A DNA stretch of 64,000 nt from an uncultured Carboxylicivirga sp. (lineage in GTDB: Bacteria; Bacteroidota; Bacteroidia; Bacteroidales; Marinilabiliaceae). Location: NCBI RefSeq assembly GCF_963668385.1, contig NZ_OY764327.1, forward strand, positions 5,118,501 to 5,182,500, given 5' to 3'. The notes below the pieces were generated by a model, which saw nothing but the letters and a program-made list of their open reading frames with translations, searched no databases and had not been told where the DNA came from. The position numbers were made by a program, and so were the translations under genes. The first letter of the stretch is position 1, and the number at the start of each line of letters is the position of its first letter. This document shows, one piece after another, positions 1 through 10,725 of the stretch.

Positions 1-1135
1 CAACTGTAATATAACCAGTTGCAGGATTAGGATAAACTTTAATAGTATTAAACTGCTCCTTAATAATCCCTGTTGATTTACCTATGGTAGAATAAAAATA
101 GTCCTCACGCCGATATTGTACCATATCAGTACTTTCTTCTTCTTTTTTATACAGATTATTGTGTATTATTTTATGATGATAAAATAACGCTTCTGGATTT
201 CTGAAATAATAAGGGAAAAGAACTTCATCAGAAGACATTTCATAATCATATTCAAATTGCGATTGCATAACGTCAAAATTTGGTTGCTCTTCGGAATAAT
301 CCCATACTACTGTTTTATTACCATTTATCTCACCTCTATCTCCCCTGGAATATGCTTCCATTTCATGGCGCTTCCATTCTTCGTCATACTTATGAAAAAC
401 TGTTTTTGAAATCAATTGCGCATAACTATAGGTATATAAATACCATGTATATTCGTCCTCTTCCCAAACAGATAATTCCTGATTATAAACTGAATGATAA
501 ATGTAATGCTGCTTACCTGTTGGAATATAAGTATAATCATTCTTCGATGATTTTATCCAATCTTCTGTTTGAAGGCTCCATTGTAACAAACTATCCTTTA
601 AAAGTTTACCCTCATTATCGTAACTATATTTAACTTGCTCTGTTTCTACCCATTGATTAGAGCTATACTTCCACGAAAAACAATTGGTTTGTTTCAATTT
701 ATTCTTTGTATCGTATCGGTAATCTTCTTTGATAAATTCCTTCCATTGTTTATCAATCCCCTTTACATAGGTCACAAAACCAGCCAAATTACCTTCCTGA
801 TCATACTTCATTTCATCCTTCATTAACTGATTCCAATCAGTAACTGACGAATCCCAGGATGAATAGATCCATAAAACTTCTTCTAACTTATCATTATAAG
901 TAAACTTCTGCTTACAAAAAGGCTGATCCCATTTCTGAGTGGATTCATTAAAATTAAATTCAATAATACTATCCAGCTTTTGATCATAACTCTTGGACAA
1001 AATTATATTACGCTTATTTTCGAACAAGCTTTGATGCTTTAATGCTATATCCTTTAGATCAATATCAGCAATCTGTGCTTCACTTTTGGTAATAAGTAAA
1101 GCCATCCATATTATTCCTAAGGTGTATCTTAACAT
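1..1135 (-). CDS. Secreted repeat protein with type IX secretion sorting tail (partial)
   Basis: The minus strand reads open from an ATG at 1135 to the left edge without a stop, so the C-terminus lies outside the window. Residues 1-22 form a signal peptide (hydrophobic LGIIWMALLI, then SEA). The body is Trp/Tyr/Asp-rich with loose repeats of the form YDxxxxL, for example YNDKLEEV and YDQEGNLAGF, recalling YD/RHS-like modules seen in Bacteroidota surface proteins. The last visible residues, IKVYPNPATGYITV, match the start of the type A C-terminal sorting domain of the type IX secretion system. The product is therefore inferred to be exported and surface-attached or released. The function of the body is unknown. 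The plus-strand open frames across this region are antisense shadows. Confidence 0.8.
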   Translation of the reverse strand, partial: MLRYTLGIIWMALLITKSEAQIADIDLKDIALKHQSLFENKRNIILSKSYDQKLDSIIEFNFNESTQKWDQPFCKQKFTYNDKLEEVLWIYSSWDSSVTDWNQLMKDEMKYDQEGNLAGFVTYVKGIDKQWKEFIKEDYRYDTKNKLKQTNCFSWKYSSNQWVETEQVKYSYDNEGKLLKDSLLQWSLQTEDWIKSSKNDYTYIPTGKQHYIYHSVYNQELSVWEEDEYTWYLYTYSYAQLISKTVFHKYDEEWKRHEMEAYSRGDRGEINGNKTVVWDYSEEQPNFDVMQSQFEYDYEMSSDEVLFPYYFRNPEALFYHHKIIHNNLYKKEEESTDMVQYRREDYFYSTIGKSTGIIKEQFNTIKVYPNPATGYITV

Positions 1136-1194
1136 GTTTGTCTTAATTTGAAAATTATTCAAAACAAACACATTCTTTATTTATAAAAGTTATC

Positions 1195-1806
1195 TCAGAA
1201 TAACTTCTTTGCAGCTAAACGTTTTTCTTTACTATATTGCTGTGGTGTCATATTTAAATAGCTGGCGATGTATTTATCCGGAGTATCTTCTATAATCCAT
1301 TGAGCACGCTCAACAATCTCATAAAACAGTTGATACCTTTTGGATGGATTGCGATATTGCAACATTAGGGTTCTATTTTCGCGATCAGCCAGAATAGTTT
1401 CATAAACTTTATACAACAAAAAGCTCAACTCCTGACTCGTTTCTGCCATCTCTTCCAAATCAGCTTTTTCGATATAAAACAACTCTACATCGGTAATAGC
1501 TTCGTGAATTTCAATGGAGGGCGATCCCTCCACATAACTTTTAATGCAATTAAACGCCAAACCTTTAGGGGTAATATTAATGGTTACAGGCTCATCATCT
1601 TCATAAATGTATTGATGAACAACTCCTTTTAATACTAGTTTTGACCGGGTTTCAATCTCACCTTCCTTTAGGATCGATTCTCCTTTTGTATATACTTTCT
1701 TTTTGAAAGCCTTACTCAATAATTGAAATAATTCTTCGGACACTGGCGAAGAAACTGTGAGAAAAGTATATAATTGCTGATAATCAGTTTGGGTAATGGT
1801 ATTCAT
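1195..1806 (-). CDS. Crp/Fnr-family transcriptional regulator
   Basis: A 203-residue protein with an N-terminal cyclic-nucleotide-binding-like beta-roll (about residues 25-120; KGESILKEGE and the following LKGVVHQYIYEDDE are typical) and a C-terminal helix-turn-helix (about 160-200; IASYLNMTPQQYSKEKR, in the place of the usual ITPETLSRIR). No cysteines typical of Fe-S FNR proteins are seen, so it is probably a redox-independent Bacteroidota Crp-like regulator. Targets are unknown. It lies 18 nt downstream of the exported Cys-rich protein on the same strand, so the two may share a transcript. The HTH sits at the extreme C-terminus with no wing beyond it, which is common in this subfamily. Confidence 0.8.
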   Translation of the reverse strand: MNTITQTDYQQLYTFLTVSSPVSEELFQLLSKAFKKKVYTKGESILKEGEIETRSKLVLKGVVHQYIYEDDEPVTINITPKGLAFNCIKSYVEGSPSIEIHEAITDVELFYIEKADLEEMAETSQELSFLLYKVYETILADRENRTLMLQYRNPSKRYQLFYEIVERAQWIIEDTPDKYIASYLNMTPQQYSKEKRLAAKKLF

Positions 1807-1824
1807 TGATAAAACAGAACTAGC

Positions 1825-2364
1825 TTAGATTTTGATTTGATAAACACAAGTTGAATCACCTCTGCGCACCGAAGATTTTACCTCGGCATAAACAGGTTTG
1901 TTTGCCACAAAAGAAAACATTTTTTCAGCAAATCCTTCAGAACAATAACAAATAACCGAAGTCTTGTTGCTCATCAATGGTAATACCGGACATACACAGT
2001 TTGGCTTATTTTCGTCGGCAATTAATAAACCTTCGTTTCTATCATACCTGATTTTCCAGCCCCACTCCTGCTCAATAAATTTTATAAACCTATCCATATC
2101 GCCAATATAAGGAGATAAAAACTCATCCATCTTTAACTGCTGATAGTGTATTTCAGAAGATTTTTTGATAATTGACCGTAATGTTTGCTTATCAATATCT
2201 GAATCAAGATTAAATAAAAGATCTGCCAACCACTCATTTTGAATAGAATACTCTTTATCCTGACAAGAAATATTTAAACCACTAACAGCCCTACTTGCAA
2301 TACCAAAACCACAAAAACACGCAGAAGTAACAATTGCTCTTTTAAAAAAATCTTTTCTATCCAT
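1825..2364 (-). CDS. Exported Cys-rich protein, V4R / ATC-hydrolase-like (uncertain)
   Basis: A 179-residue protein. The N-terminus MDRKDFFKRAIVTSACFCGF resembles a Tat-like or lipoprotein-type export signal (basic start, hydrophobic stretch, Cys residues at 16 and 18). The C-terminal half has two C-x-C pairs (CVC near 123, CYC near 139) and ends with RRGDSTCVYQIKI. The GD-x-x-C-x-(F/Y) ending is typical of V4R (4-vinyl reductase) and L-2-amino-thiazoline-4-carboxylic acid hydrolase-like domains. The spaced Cys residues could bind a metal or form disulfides; this is inference. It lies just upstream of the Crp/Fnr regulator. The family call is tentative. Confidence 0.55.
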   Translation of the reverse strand: MDRKDFFKRAIVTSACFCGFGIASRAVSGLNISCQDKEYSIQNEWLADLLFNLDSDIDKQTLRSIIKKSSEIHYQQLKMDEFLSPYIGDMDRFIKFIEQEWGWKIRYDRNEGLLIADENKPNCVCPVLPLMSNKTSVICYCSEGFAEKMFSFVANKPVYAEVKSSVRRGDSTCVYQIKI

Positions 2365-2669
2365 ATTAGATTTAGTTTTTAAAGGTGCATAAAGATTAAG
2401 CTTTTATTCATGAGTACAAAATCAGTTCATTTTACAACTCTTGTTTTGTTGCTTAAACTGTGTACATAACATAATCCTCGAATATTCATAAGAATAAAAA
2501 TTTCAACCCAGACAGTAAATTGAATCTTATTTATCAATTAGATGATCCTGCAAAGCACTTCAATTATTATCCAGACACACCAACTGTAACCTTTTAATCT
2601 ACATTAAGGTAGAATAATCAATTATTAATCTTCCCACTATAAGATTTAATAACCAAGCTTTCTATTTAG

Positions 2670-2699
2670 GCACCTTATCAATCCTGGTAAGGTGCTTTT
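2670..2699 (+). terminator. Orphan plus-strand rho-independent terminator
   Basis: GCACCTTA (2670-2677) pairs perfectly with TAAGGTGC (2688-2695) and is followed by TTTTA. The T-run is on the plus strand only, yet no plus-strand gene lies upstream. It may end a small unannotated transcript or be a relic. Confidence 0.6.
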
Positions 2700-2715
2700 A
2701 TTGGCATAAAAACAT

Positions 2716-2749
2716 AAAAAAAGAGGTTGCCAACTGACAACCTCTTTTC
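2716..2749 (-). terminator. gyrB terminator
   Basis: AAAAGAGGTTG (2719-2729) pairs with CAACCTCTTTT (2738-2748) around an 8-nt loop. On the minus strand it is followed by a T-run (the A-run at 2716-2722), 20 nt after the gyrB stop. The hairpin is near-symmetrical and could also act on the plus strand. Confidence 0.8.
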
Positions 2750-2769
2750 AATTTTAATATTGTAATTAC

Positions 2770-4791
<2,022 letters not shown>

Positions 4792-4806
4792 CTAAAGAGA
4801 GACTTA

Positions 4807-4823
4807 CAAATATAGCAAAAATA
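4807..4823 (-). promoter_or_regulatory. Candidate gyrB promoter (-7 elements)
   Basis: Reading the minus strand, two overlapping-spaced matches to the Bacteroidota -7 motif TAnnTTTG occur: TATTTTTG (4823-4816) and TATATTTG (4814-4807), about 75-85 nt before the gyrB ATG. No matching -33 TTTG was found at the ideal 19-nt spacing, so this is tentative. Confidence 0.35.
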
Positions 4824-4920
4824 GCCATTTTTAAGAGTTAAAAACTATGTTTTTTTACCCATGATAAAGGTCAATTTTAGAGCTAATACTTAACACCTTA
4901 GCACACAAAAGTTTTAAGCT

Positions 4921-6696
4921 TTAAAAGGTATAGATTATACCAGCCTGCATGTTAAAACGTTGCGATGGATATCCATTCCATTTATAGTATTTAGCAGCAG
5001 CTACATTGTTTACATTTGCCCAAAATGTCCATTGACTCGAAAATCGATATTCGCCCCCAAAATTAAGATCAAATACACCTTTTAAACTTTTTTGTCCATC
5101 AGCAGCATTTACATCAAAAGCCGTACGCTCGCCCAGATATCCCATACTACCATTTAGCGATATATACTTGTTAAAATCCCAACTTCCTTTTACACCTAGT
5201 TCAACCTCGGGTTTATGCCAGGCAATAGCTTCGGTATCCAGATTCCATCCATAATAAGCACCATGCAACAATAATTCAACCTCTTTTTTAGGTCGGTATA
5301 ATAATTCACCTTTTACTTTTAAAAGACTTCCATCATCGTAAACAGGTTCAAATAAATTGCTGTAATGATAATTGAAAAGTGCAGAACTTACTTCAGGTTG
5401 ATCTATATAATATTTGTTTACGTAAAAATGCTCATCGTTGAAAAAGCTATATTCAATACCTGCAGAAAACGATGTAGACGAACTAAAGTTACCTTCGATA
5501 CCGGCAAACAGATTTAAACCATAAATCGAAGACTTTACATTTGCATCGGGCGAGATAAATGGATTTTCGTAAATAGCAGTTCGATAATCATTTCTATTCA
5601 TCTTTCCATCTACACCACCATACAACGAAACAATCCCCTCTACAACGGTTAAGTTTGCCTTGATATCAGGTGCTACAAAAAACTGATCACCTTCAGTATC
5701 TATTGTTCCTCCAACAATTACTCCCACCTTCAAAGCCAAATTATCGAAGGTAAGATTAAGAGCTGGATTAGCTTCGATATAAGTCAGTTTACGTTCTTCG
5801 AAAGTATACATTGGCCCAATACTATCGGGTACACTTGTTTTATAACTCTCAATATTAGCATCTAATTCAAATCGCATATTATTTATTGGATGTTTGATTC
5901 CACCCGATAACTGAAAACCATTTTGGTTAATACCAGTTACGTTTCCAAAAGTGGAGAATCCAAAATTGGCATGATAAGCTGTTTTGCGATCATCTGTTAC
6001 ATTATTCTGAAAACCAAGTAACATATCAAAAACTGATAATCGCTGCCTTTTATCCTGTATTAAATCGCTACCTGATACTGGATCTGATGATAAAGGCAAA
6101 TAATAATCTGTTTCGCTATCTAAAGTTTGATAACCGTAGTACTTATATATATTATGAAGAAAATTTAAATCAACACTAAAGGTTTTATCATCAAAAAAAT
6201 GTTTAAAACCTAAATTAGCATAAGTATCATTCATAGGAGCATCCACACTTTTACCATCTTCAAGTTTTAAATTACCAAACGATGAGGAATGACCTACTTT
6301 AAAGCCTAATAAGAAAGGTTCAGACTCCAGAATATTGTAGCCAAGCTCACCCAAAACTGTATTATAATTACCCACTCCACCTTTCACATATGATTTCAAT
6401 AACATCTCGTGAGGCTCAGTTTTGATTTTAGCTGGTGTAATAAGGGTTGGCTTATAATCAGCACTAACCGAAGTGCTAATAATTCGATAATTAAAATTGG
6501 GGCGGGTAGTTTCCGATTCCTTCACCTCAGGCATCTGATTTACTTTAAAAGCGTCTGATACTGTTGGTGTATACTCCCTAACCACTTTAACATCTTTATT
6601 AATGTCTTCCTGTGCTTTTAAGTTAGCAGATACCAATACGCCCGCTGCTAAAAGTAACTTTATATATTTTGTTTGCATCAATCTCATTTTATTCAT
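4921..6696 (-). CDS. Outer-membrane beta-barrel protein (TonB-receptor-like, no plug seen)
   Basis: A 591-residue protein with a signal peptide (KYIKLLLAAGVLVSANLKAQ). A short conserved N-terminal stretch follows (VKVVREYTPTVSDAFKVNQM), then a long run of alternating amphipathic strands rich in Tyr, Asn and Gly. It ends in IIYTF, the terminal-aromatic signal read by the BAM machinery. There is no carboxypeptidase-like domain or clear plug, so it is an outer-membrane barrel rather than a full TonB-dependent receptor. Its start lies 9 nt after the stop of the large TPR protein, so the two are an operon. The repeated pairing in Bacteroidota suggests an outer-membrane complex, but substrate and role are unknown. 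Confidence 0.7.
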   Translation of the reverse strand: MNKMRLMQTKYIKLLLAAGVLVSANLKAQEDINKDVKVVREYTPTVSDAFKVNQMPEVKESETTRPNFNYRIISTSVSADYKPTLITPAKIKTEPHEMLLKSYVKGGVGNYNTVLGELGYNILESEPFLLGFKVGHSSSFGNLKLEDGKSVDAPMNDTYANLGFKHFFDDKTFSVDLNFLHNIYKYYGYQTLDSETDYYLPLSSDPVSGSDLIQDKRQRLSVFDMLLGFQNNVTDDRKTAYHANFGFSTFGNVTGINQNGFQLSGGIKHPINNMRFELDANIESYKTSVPDSIGPMYTFEERKLTYIEANPALNLTFDNLALKVGVIVGGTIDTEGDQFFVAPDIKANLTVVEGIVSLYGGVDGKMNRNDYRTAIYENPFISPDANVKSSIYGLNLFAGIEGNFSSSTSFSAGIEYSFFNDEHFYVNKYYIDQPEVSSALFNYHYSNLFEPVYDDGSLLKVKGELLYRPKKEVELLLHGAYYGWNLDTEAIAWHKPEVELGVKGSWDFNKYISLNGSMGYLGERTAFDVNAADGQKSLKGVFDLNFGGEYRFSSQWTFWANVNNVAAAKYYKWNGYPSQRFNMQAGIIYTF

Positions 6697-6705
6697 TTTC
6701 AGACT

Positions 6706-9700
6706 CTATTCAACAACTGAAATTGTATCGGCAGCCTCGGTTTTTTCGACTTTTGGCTGCCATTCGTTAATATACTTATCAGCTCTTGAGTGAATATCAT
6801 CATCTCCCTGATAATTTTCTTTGATACTTTGCAAATACTGAACAGCCTGAAAATCTTCATTTCTATCGTGATAAATTTCTGCTAATAAAATAAAGCTACG
6901 TGCCAACCAATACTGATGAGGCGTACCTTTATCGATATAGTCAAATATTTCTTTTTCCGATTGATCCTTCTCGCCTTTATCGTAGTAATATTGTGCTACC
7001 CAATATTTAGCCTCGGCACCTTGATTACTTTTGGTATTATCAGCCAGTTTTGAGTAGCTCTCAAATGCCAACTCCTTATTATTTAACTGATCATAGCTTT
7101 GGGCCATATAGTAGCGAGCTTCACGTTTAATCTCATCTGCTATTTTTGGCCCATTAATTACTTCTTCTGCAGCCTTTATGCACTCTTCGGGCAAATCAAG
7201 TTTTACTAGCGATCGCATAACACCAATTTTGGCTTCAATTCTGTTTTCGCCAATTTCAGCTTCTTTCTCAAGTCTTTCAAATGCATTATATGCTTTGCGA
7301 TAAGCTTCTTGTTGATAGTTCAATTCGCCTATTCGCAACAAAGACTCTTCAGTAAATAAGCTCCTACCTCTATTGGCCACATACTCATATGAGCTTAGTG
7401 CATCACTTAAATCACCAGAACGGTATTGACAATCAGCTTTATAAAAGTGGGCATTCAAAACATATTTTCCTTCGGGGAAGGTTGCCAGGTAACTTTCGAA
7501 ATGTTTAATGGCATGCTCACAATCGTTTTTCATATAAAAACGCTCGGCTGCCACAAAGCTCAACGAATCCTGCTCACGAATATCCACCCGGGCAAAATCA
7601 CCTAAACCATCAGTATATCTAACATAGCCATCCAAATTATTCTGATCCATGTAAATATTTCTGATTCCAAGCAAAGCATCTTCAGCCTCTGGCGTACCAG
7701 GATACTCATTAACCACCCTCTTATAAAAGGTCATGGAATTATTTAAATCGTTGCTATTATAATAAACCAAACCTAATTGCAACATTGCCTTTTTAGCAAA
7801 GCTACCTTTGGGATACTTCTCTTTAATGGTTTTGTAATTGTAAATTGCTTTATCGAGCTGCCCCATTGTTACGTACGATCGTCCCATTTCGTATAAGGCA
7901 TCATCAACATATGGCGATTGCGGATAACGAGTGGTCAATCCTTTTAGTACTTCAATTTTCTGATTGTTATCTTTTGATAATCCTAAACAAAAACCTTTTT
8001 GAAACAATGCATAATCGGGCGATCCTTCCGGGACTTGCGATGCCTTGTTATACATTGAAATAGCTTGGGTGAAATTGCGATTTACGTAATAACAATCGCC
8101 GCTTCTATTTAATGCATCGCCATACATCACCCTATCTTTACCATCTGTGATATTGATGTATTTTCTGAACCAAGTATTCGCTTCATTATACTCTTTTTGT
8201 TTGAAATACGAATAAGCAATGTTGTAATGAGCTATTGGAAACTCTTTGGTTTGATACGATCCAGGCATGTAAATAAACTCGCGATAATCCTGAATTGCTT
8301 TTGCATAATTACCAGTTCGATAATAAGCCTCACCTCGCCAGTAAAAGGCTCCAACCTTAAGCTGTTTATCATACTCGGCATATTTTAAACTATAATCGAA
8401 AAACTCGATAGCATCGGTAAAATTCAAATCAGTAAACAACTCTAACCCTCTGTAGTAGGCAACGCGCTGCATGGCACGATACACATCATCAGATTTACGC
8501 TGGATTTTCTCCATTGAGTTTAAGGCCTCGCGATAATTCTTGGTTGTTAAAAAGGCCTGACCTAGATATTGATAAGCCTGATCGATTTTATCACTCTCAG
8601 GAAATAAATCAATAAATGTCATGAATGAATTGATAATTTCATTAAAAGGAGAAAACGATAATTCGTAGTTCAGCTTGATGTAATTAAATAAAGCATCTTC
8701 CTGTATTTCTTTATCAAATTCATATTTTGAGGCCGCTTCGAAAGCCACTCGAGCACGTTTTTTGTCCTGCAGTTTTAAATAGCAATCACCCAAATGATAA
8801 TATGCATTTTGCGACATAATATCCTCAGCAGAGGTTACCTGCGATAATGCTTCGGTTGCTTTATTGTAGTCTTTATTATAGTATTGACAAAATCCTAAAT
8901 GATAAAAATCTTCGCGAACAGGCTTATCTGATAATTCAATGGCTTTGTTATAATATGGTATAGCCTTGGTATATTCTTTTTTACCATAGTACGAATCGGC
9001 AATGATTCGATTCATATCTGCCTGACGTTTTTCATTCCCTTCCTTAACCATTGGAAGTGCATAATCAATGGCATTATCAAAATCATCCTGCAAATAATAA
9101 ATCTGAGCAATATAAAAGGGAACCACCTTTTTAAAACCTTTATCATTTACCAGCTTTTTAAATCCATCTAAAGCCGTCTGATAATTTTCTTTCTCATATT
9201 GAATATGACTATAATAGTACAGCACCGAAGTGTAGTACTTATTATCCATCCCTTTTATTTTATTAAAATAGACCAAAGCCTCGTCGTACTTTTCTTGTTT
9301 GAACAAAGCGTAACCAGCCGAAAAATTAAAATCAACCTGAGTTTCTTTATCCAAACCATTGGCATCTACCTTTTCGTACCAACGAGAAGCCTGACGGAAT
9401 TTATTTTTTTCTTTGTAATAATCACCCATATGCATATTAGCATAAGGTAATCGATTGCTGTACGGATATTTTTGGATGAAATCATTCCACAAATACTCCA
9501 TGTCGCCATTTTCGAGTTTTTGCGAACAAACTCTCTGAAGATAAGCAGCCTCAGCCGCCCTTACCGAAACATTGTTTTGATTGGCATTAACATATGTATT
9601 AAACTGCATACGGGCTAAACCATATTTTTGATGCCTGAATAACTCCATTCCTTGTTCGTAGGCTTCTTCAACCGATTGAGTTTTCAACGATTTTTGAGCT

Positions 9701-9753
9701 ACGCTTAATTGAAGCATCCCAATAAATAATAGTAAGAAGATATTTCTCATCAT
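6706..9753 (-). CDS. Large exported TPR-repeat protein
   Basis: A 1015-residue protein with a signal peptide (MMRNIFLLLFIGMLQLSVAQ). It consists almost entirely of tetratricopeptide repeats, such as DYYKEKNKFRQASRWYEKV, ALYEMGRSYVTMGQLDKAIY and KADCQYRSGDLSDALSSYEY, with about 20 or more repeats. TPR solenoids act as protein-binding scaffolds; BamD/YbgF-type periplasmic TPR proteins are analogues. The product is inferred to sit in the periplasm, possibly attached to the outer-membrane barrel encoded 9 nt downstream. The C-terminal tail (QPKVEKTEAADTISVVE) is acidic and unstructured. No catalytic motif is visible. A hairpin separates it from ftsE upstream. Confidence 0.8.
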   Translation of the reverse strand: MMRNIFLLLFIGMLQLSVAQKSLKTQSVEEAYEQGMELFRHQKYGLARMQFNTYVNANQNNVSVRAAEAAYLQRVCSQKLENGDMEYLWNDFIQKYPYSNRLPYANMHMGDYYKEKNKFRQASRWYEKVDANGLDKETQVDFNFSAGYALFKQEKYDEALVYFNKIKGMDNKYYTSVLYYYSHIQYEKENYQTALDGFKKLVNDKGFKKVVPFYIAQIYYLQDDFDNAIDYALPMVKEGNEKRQADMNRIIADSYYGKKEYTKAIPYYNKAIELSDKPVREDFYHLGFCQYYNKDYNKATEALSQVTSAEDIMSQNAYYHLGDCYLKLQDKKRARVAFEAASKYEFDKEIQEDALFNYIKLNYELSFSPFNEIINSFMTFIDLFPESDKIDQAYQYLGQAFLTTKNYREALNSMEKIQRKSDDVYRAMQRVAYYRGLELFTDLNFTDAIEFFDYSLKYAEYDKQLKVGAFYWRGEAYYRTGNYAKAIQDYREFIYMPGSYQTKEFPIAHYNIAYSYFKQKEYNEANTWFRKYINITDGKDRVMYGDALNRSGDCYYVNRNFTQAISMYNKASQVPEGSPDYALFQKGFCLGLSKDNNQKIEVLKGLTTRYPQSPYVDDALYEMGRSYVTMGQLDKAIYNYKTIKEKYPKGSFAKKAMLQLGLVYYNSNDLNNSMTFYKRVVNEYPGTPEAEDALLGIRNIYMDQNNLDGYVRYTDGLGDFARVDIREQDSLSFVAAERFYMKNDCEHAIKHFESYLATFPEGKYVLNAHFYKADCQYRSGDLSDALSSYEYVANRGRSLFTEESLLRIGELNYQQEAYRKAYNAFERLEKEAEIGENRIEAKIGVMRSLVKLDLPEECIKAAEEVINGPKIADEIKREARYYMAQSYDQLNNKELAFESYSKLADNTKSNQGAEAKYWVAQYYYDKGEKDQSEKEIFDYIDKGTPHQYWLARSFILLAEIYHDRNEDFQAVQYLQSIKENYQGDDDIHSRADKYINEWQPKVEKTEAADTISVVE

Positions 9754-9847
9754 GAGCCTTAGGCTTAAGAAAATTATAATCGATTAATAGTATAACGCAG
9801 AAATAAGTTAATTATTCTGTATAACCACGTTACCGCTTAAAGATAAA

Positions 9848-9886
9848 AAAAGTGAATGAGCCTGAGCACAATCACTTTTGTTTTTT
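9848..9886 (-). terminator. ftsE terminator (bidirectional hairpin)
   Basis: AAAAGTGA (9848-9855) pairs with TCACTTTT (9872-9879) around a 16-nt loop. A-run on the left and T-run on the right let it act on either strand. It lies 25 nt after the ftsE stop, before the TPR gene. Confidence 0.6.
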
Positions 9887-9910
9887 ATAATTAAGAAATC
9901 AACAACTTGA

Positions 9911-10642
9911 CTAATCCAATAGATCGAAGTCAATTTCTTCTTGTTTACTTTCGGTTAAACGCGTGTCTTCACAACGAATGGTTCGTCCGGGAAATTTCTT
10001 AAGTAGATTATAATTATGAGTAGCCATAATTACCGTTCTACCTCCTTCACAAATTTTCTTCAGTAATAACATTAATTCATCTGAAGTATCCGGATCGAGA
10101 TTACCAGTAGGCTCATCAGCCAAAATTAATTCGGGCTCGTTTAACAAAGCACGGGCAATTCCAATACGTTGTTGTTCCCCTCCCGATAACTGATGAGGCA
10201 TTTTGTAGCCTTTGTGCACCATATCAACATGCGACAACACTTCACGTATACGTTTATCTATGTCTTTCTTATTTTTCCAACCGGTTGCTTTCAATACAAA
10301 CAACAGATTGTTGTATACTGTACGATCAGATAACAACTGAAAATCCTGAAAAACAATTCCCATCTTTCTTCGAAGAAAAGGCACCTGCTTCTTTTTAACT
10401 CCTTTCAAATGATATCCGGCTACAAAACCATGTCCTTCTTGCAATGGAAGTTCATTATACATAGTTTTAAGAAGACTAGATTTACCACTTCCGACCTTAC
10501 CAATTAAATACACGAATTCACCAGGTTGAATCTGAAAATTAACATTTTGCAATATCAGATATTCCTGCTGACGAATATATACATTGTTAAAATCAACAAT
10601 ATTACCTTCTGCGTTTACTGTTTTTTGAGGAGTTTTATCCAT
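9911..10642 (-). CDS. ftsE: Cell-division ABC transporter ATP-binding protein FtsE
   Basis: A 243-residue ABC ATPase. It shows Walker A GKVGSGKSS (about residues 48-56), the Q-loop IVFQDFQLL, signature LSGGEQQR and Walker B ELILADEPTGNLDP, then the H-loop MATHNYN. Overall similarity is to FtsE, which with the membrane partner FtsX recruits and activates peptidoglycan hydrolases at the septum. The IVFQDFQLLSDRTVYNNL stretch is typical of FtsE/LolD-type ATPases. FtsX is not next to it here and must lie elsewhere. It is flanked by terminators on both sides, so it is probably transcribed alone. Confidence 0.88.
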   Translation of the reverse strand: MDKTPQKTVNAEGNIVDFNNVYIRQQEYLILQNVNFQIQPGEFVYLIGKVGSGKSSLLKTMYNELPLQEGHGFVAGYHLKGVKKKQVPFLRRKMGIVFQDFQLLSDRTVYNNLLFVLKATGWKNKKDIDKRIREVLSHVDMVHKGYKMPHQLSGGEQQRIGIARALLNEPELILADEPTGNLDPDTSDELMLLLKKICEGGRTVIMATHNYNLLKKFPGRTIRCEDTRLTESKQEEIDFDLLD

Positions 10643-10695
10643 AAATGTGACAAGCGGTTACAATTGTAACCCAAAGAAACAATTTTTTGAGGAAT

Positions 10696-10725
10696 ATAAA
10701 AAGGCAGAACTATTGTAGTTCTGCC
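10696..10725 (-). terminator. aspC terminator overlapping the stop codon
   Basis: GGCAGAACTA (10703-10712) and TAGTTCTGCC (10716-10725) form a perfect 10-bp stem with a 3-nt loop. On the minus strand the stem is followed by CTTTTTATA. The aspC stop codon (10710-10712) lies inside the stem. Confidence 0.8.

Larger units (their letters stand above)
2365..2769. other. Gene-free spacer between the exported protein and gyrB
   Basis: No open frame longer than about 20 codons looks real here. The left half is AT-rich and should hold the minus-strand promoter of the exported Cys-rich protein, although no clean TAnnTTTG match was found. The right part holds two hairpins, listed separately: a plus-oriented terminator at 2670 and the gyrB terminator at 2719. 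Confidence 0.6.

Noticed and set aside
280-826. Two plus-strand open frames (117 and 63 codons) at the left edge
   Set aside because: They lie antisense to the minus-strand secreted-protein gene, which has a continuous frame with signal peptide and sorting tail; the plus frames have no family resemblance.
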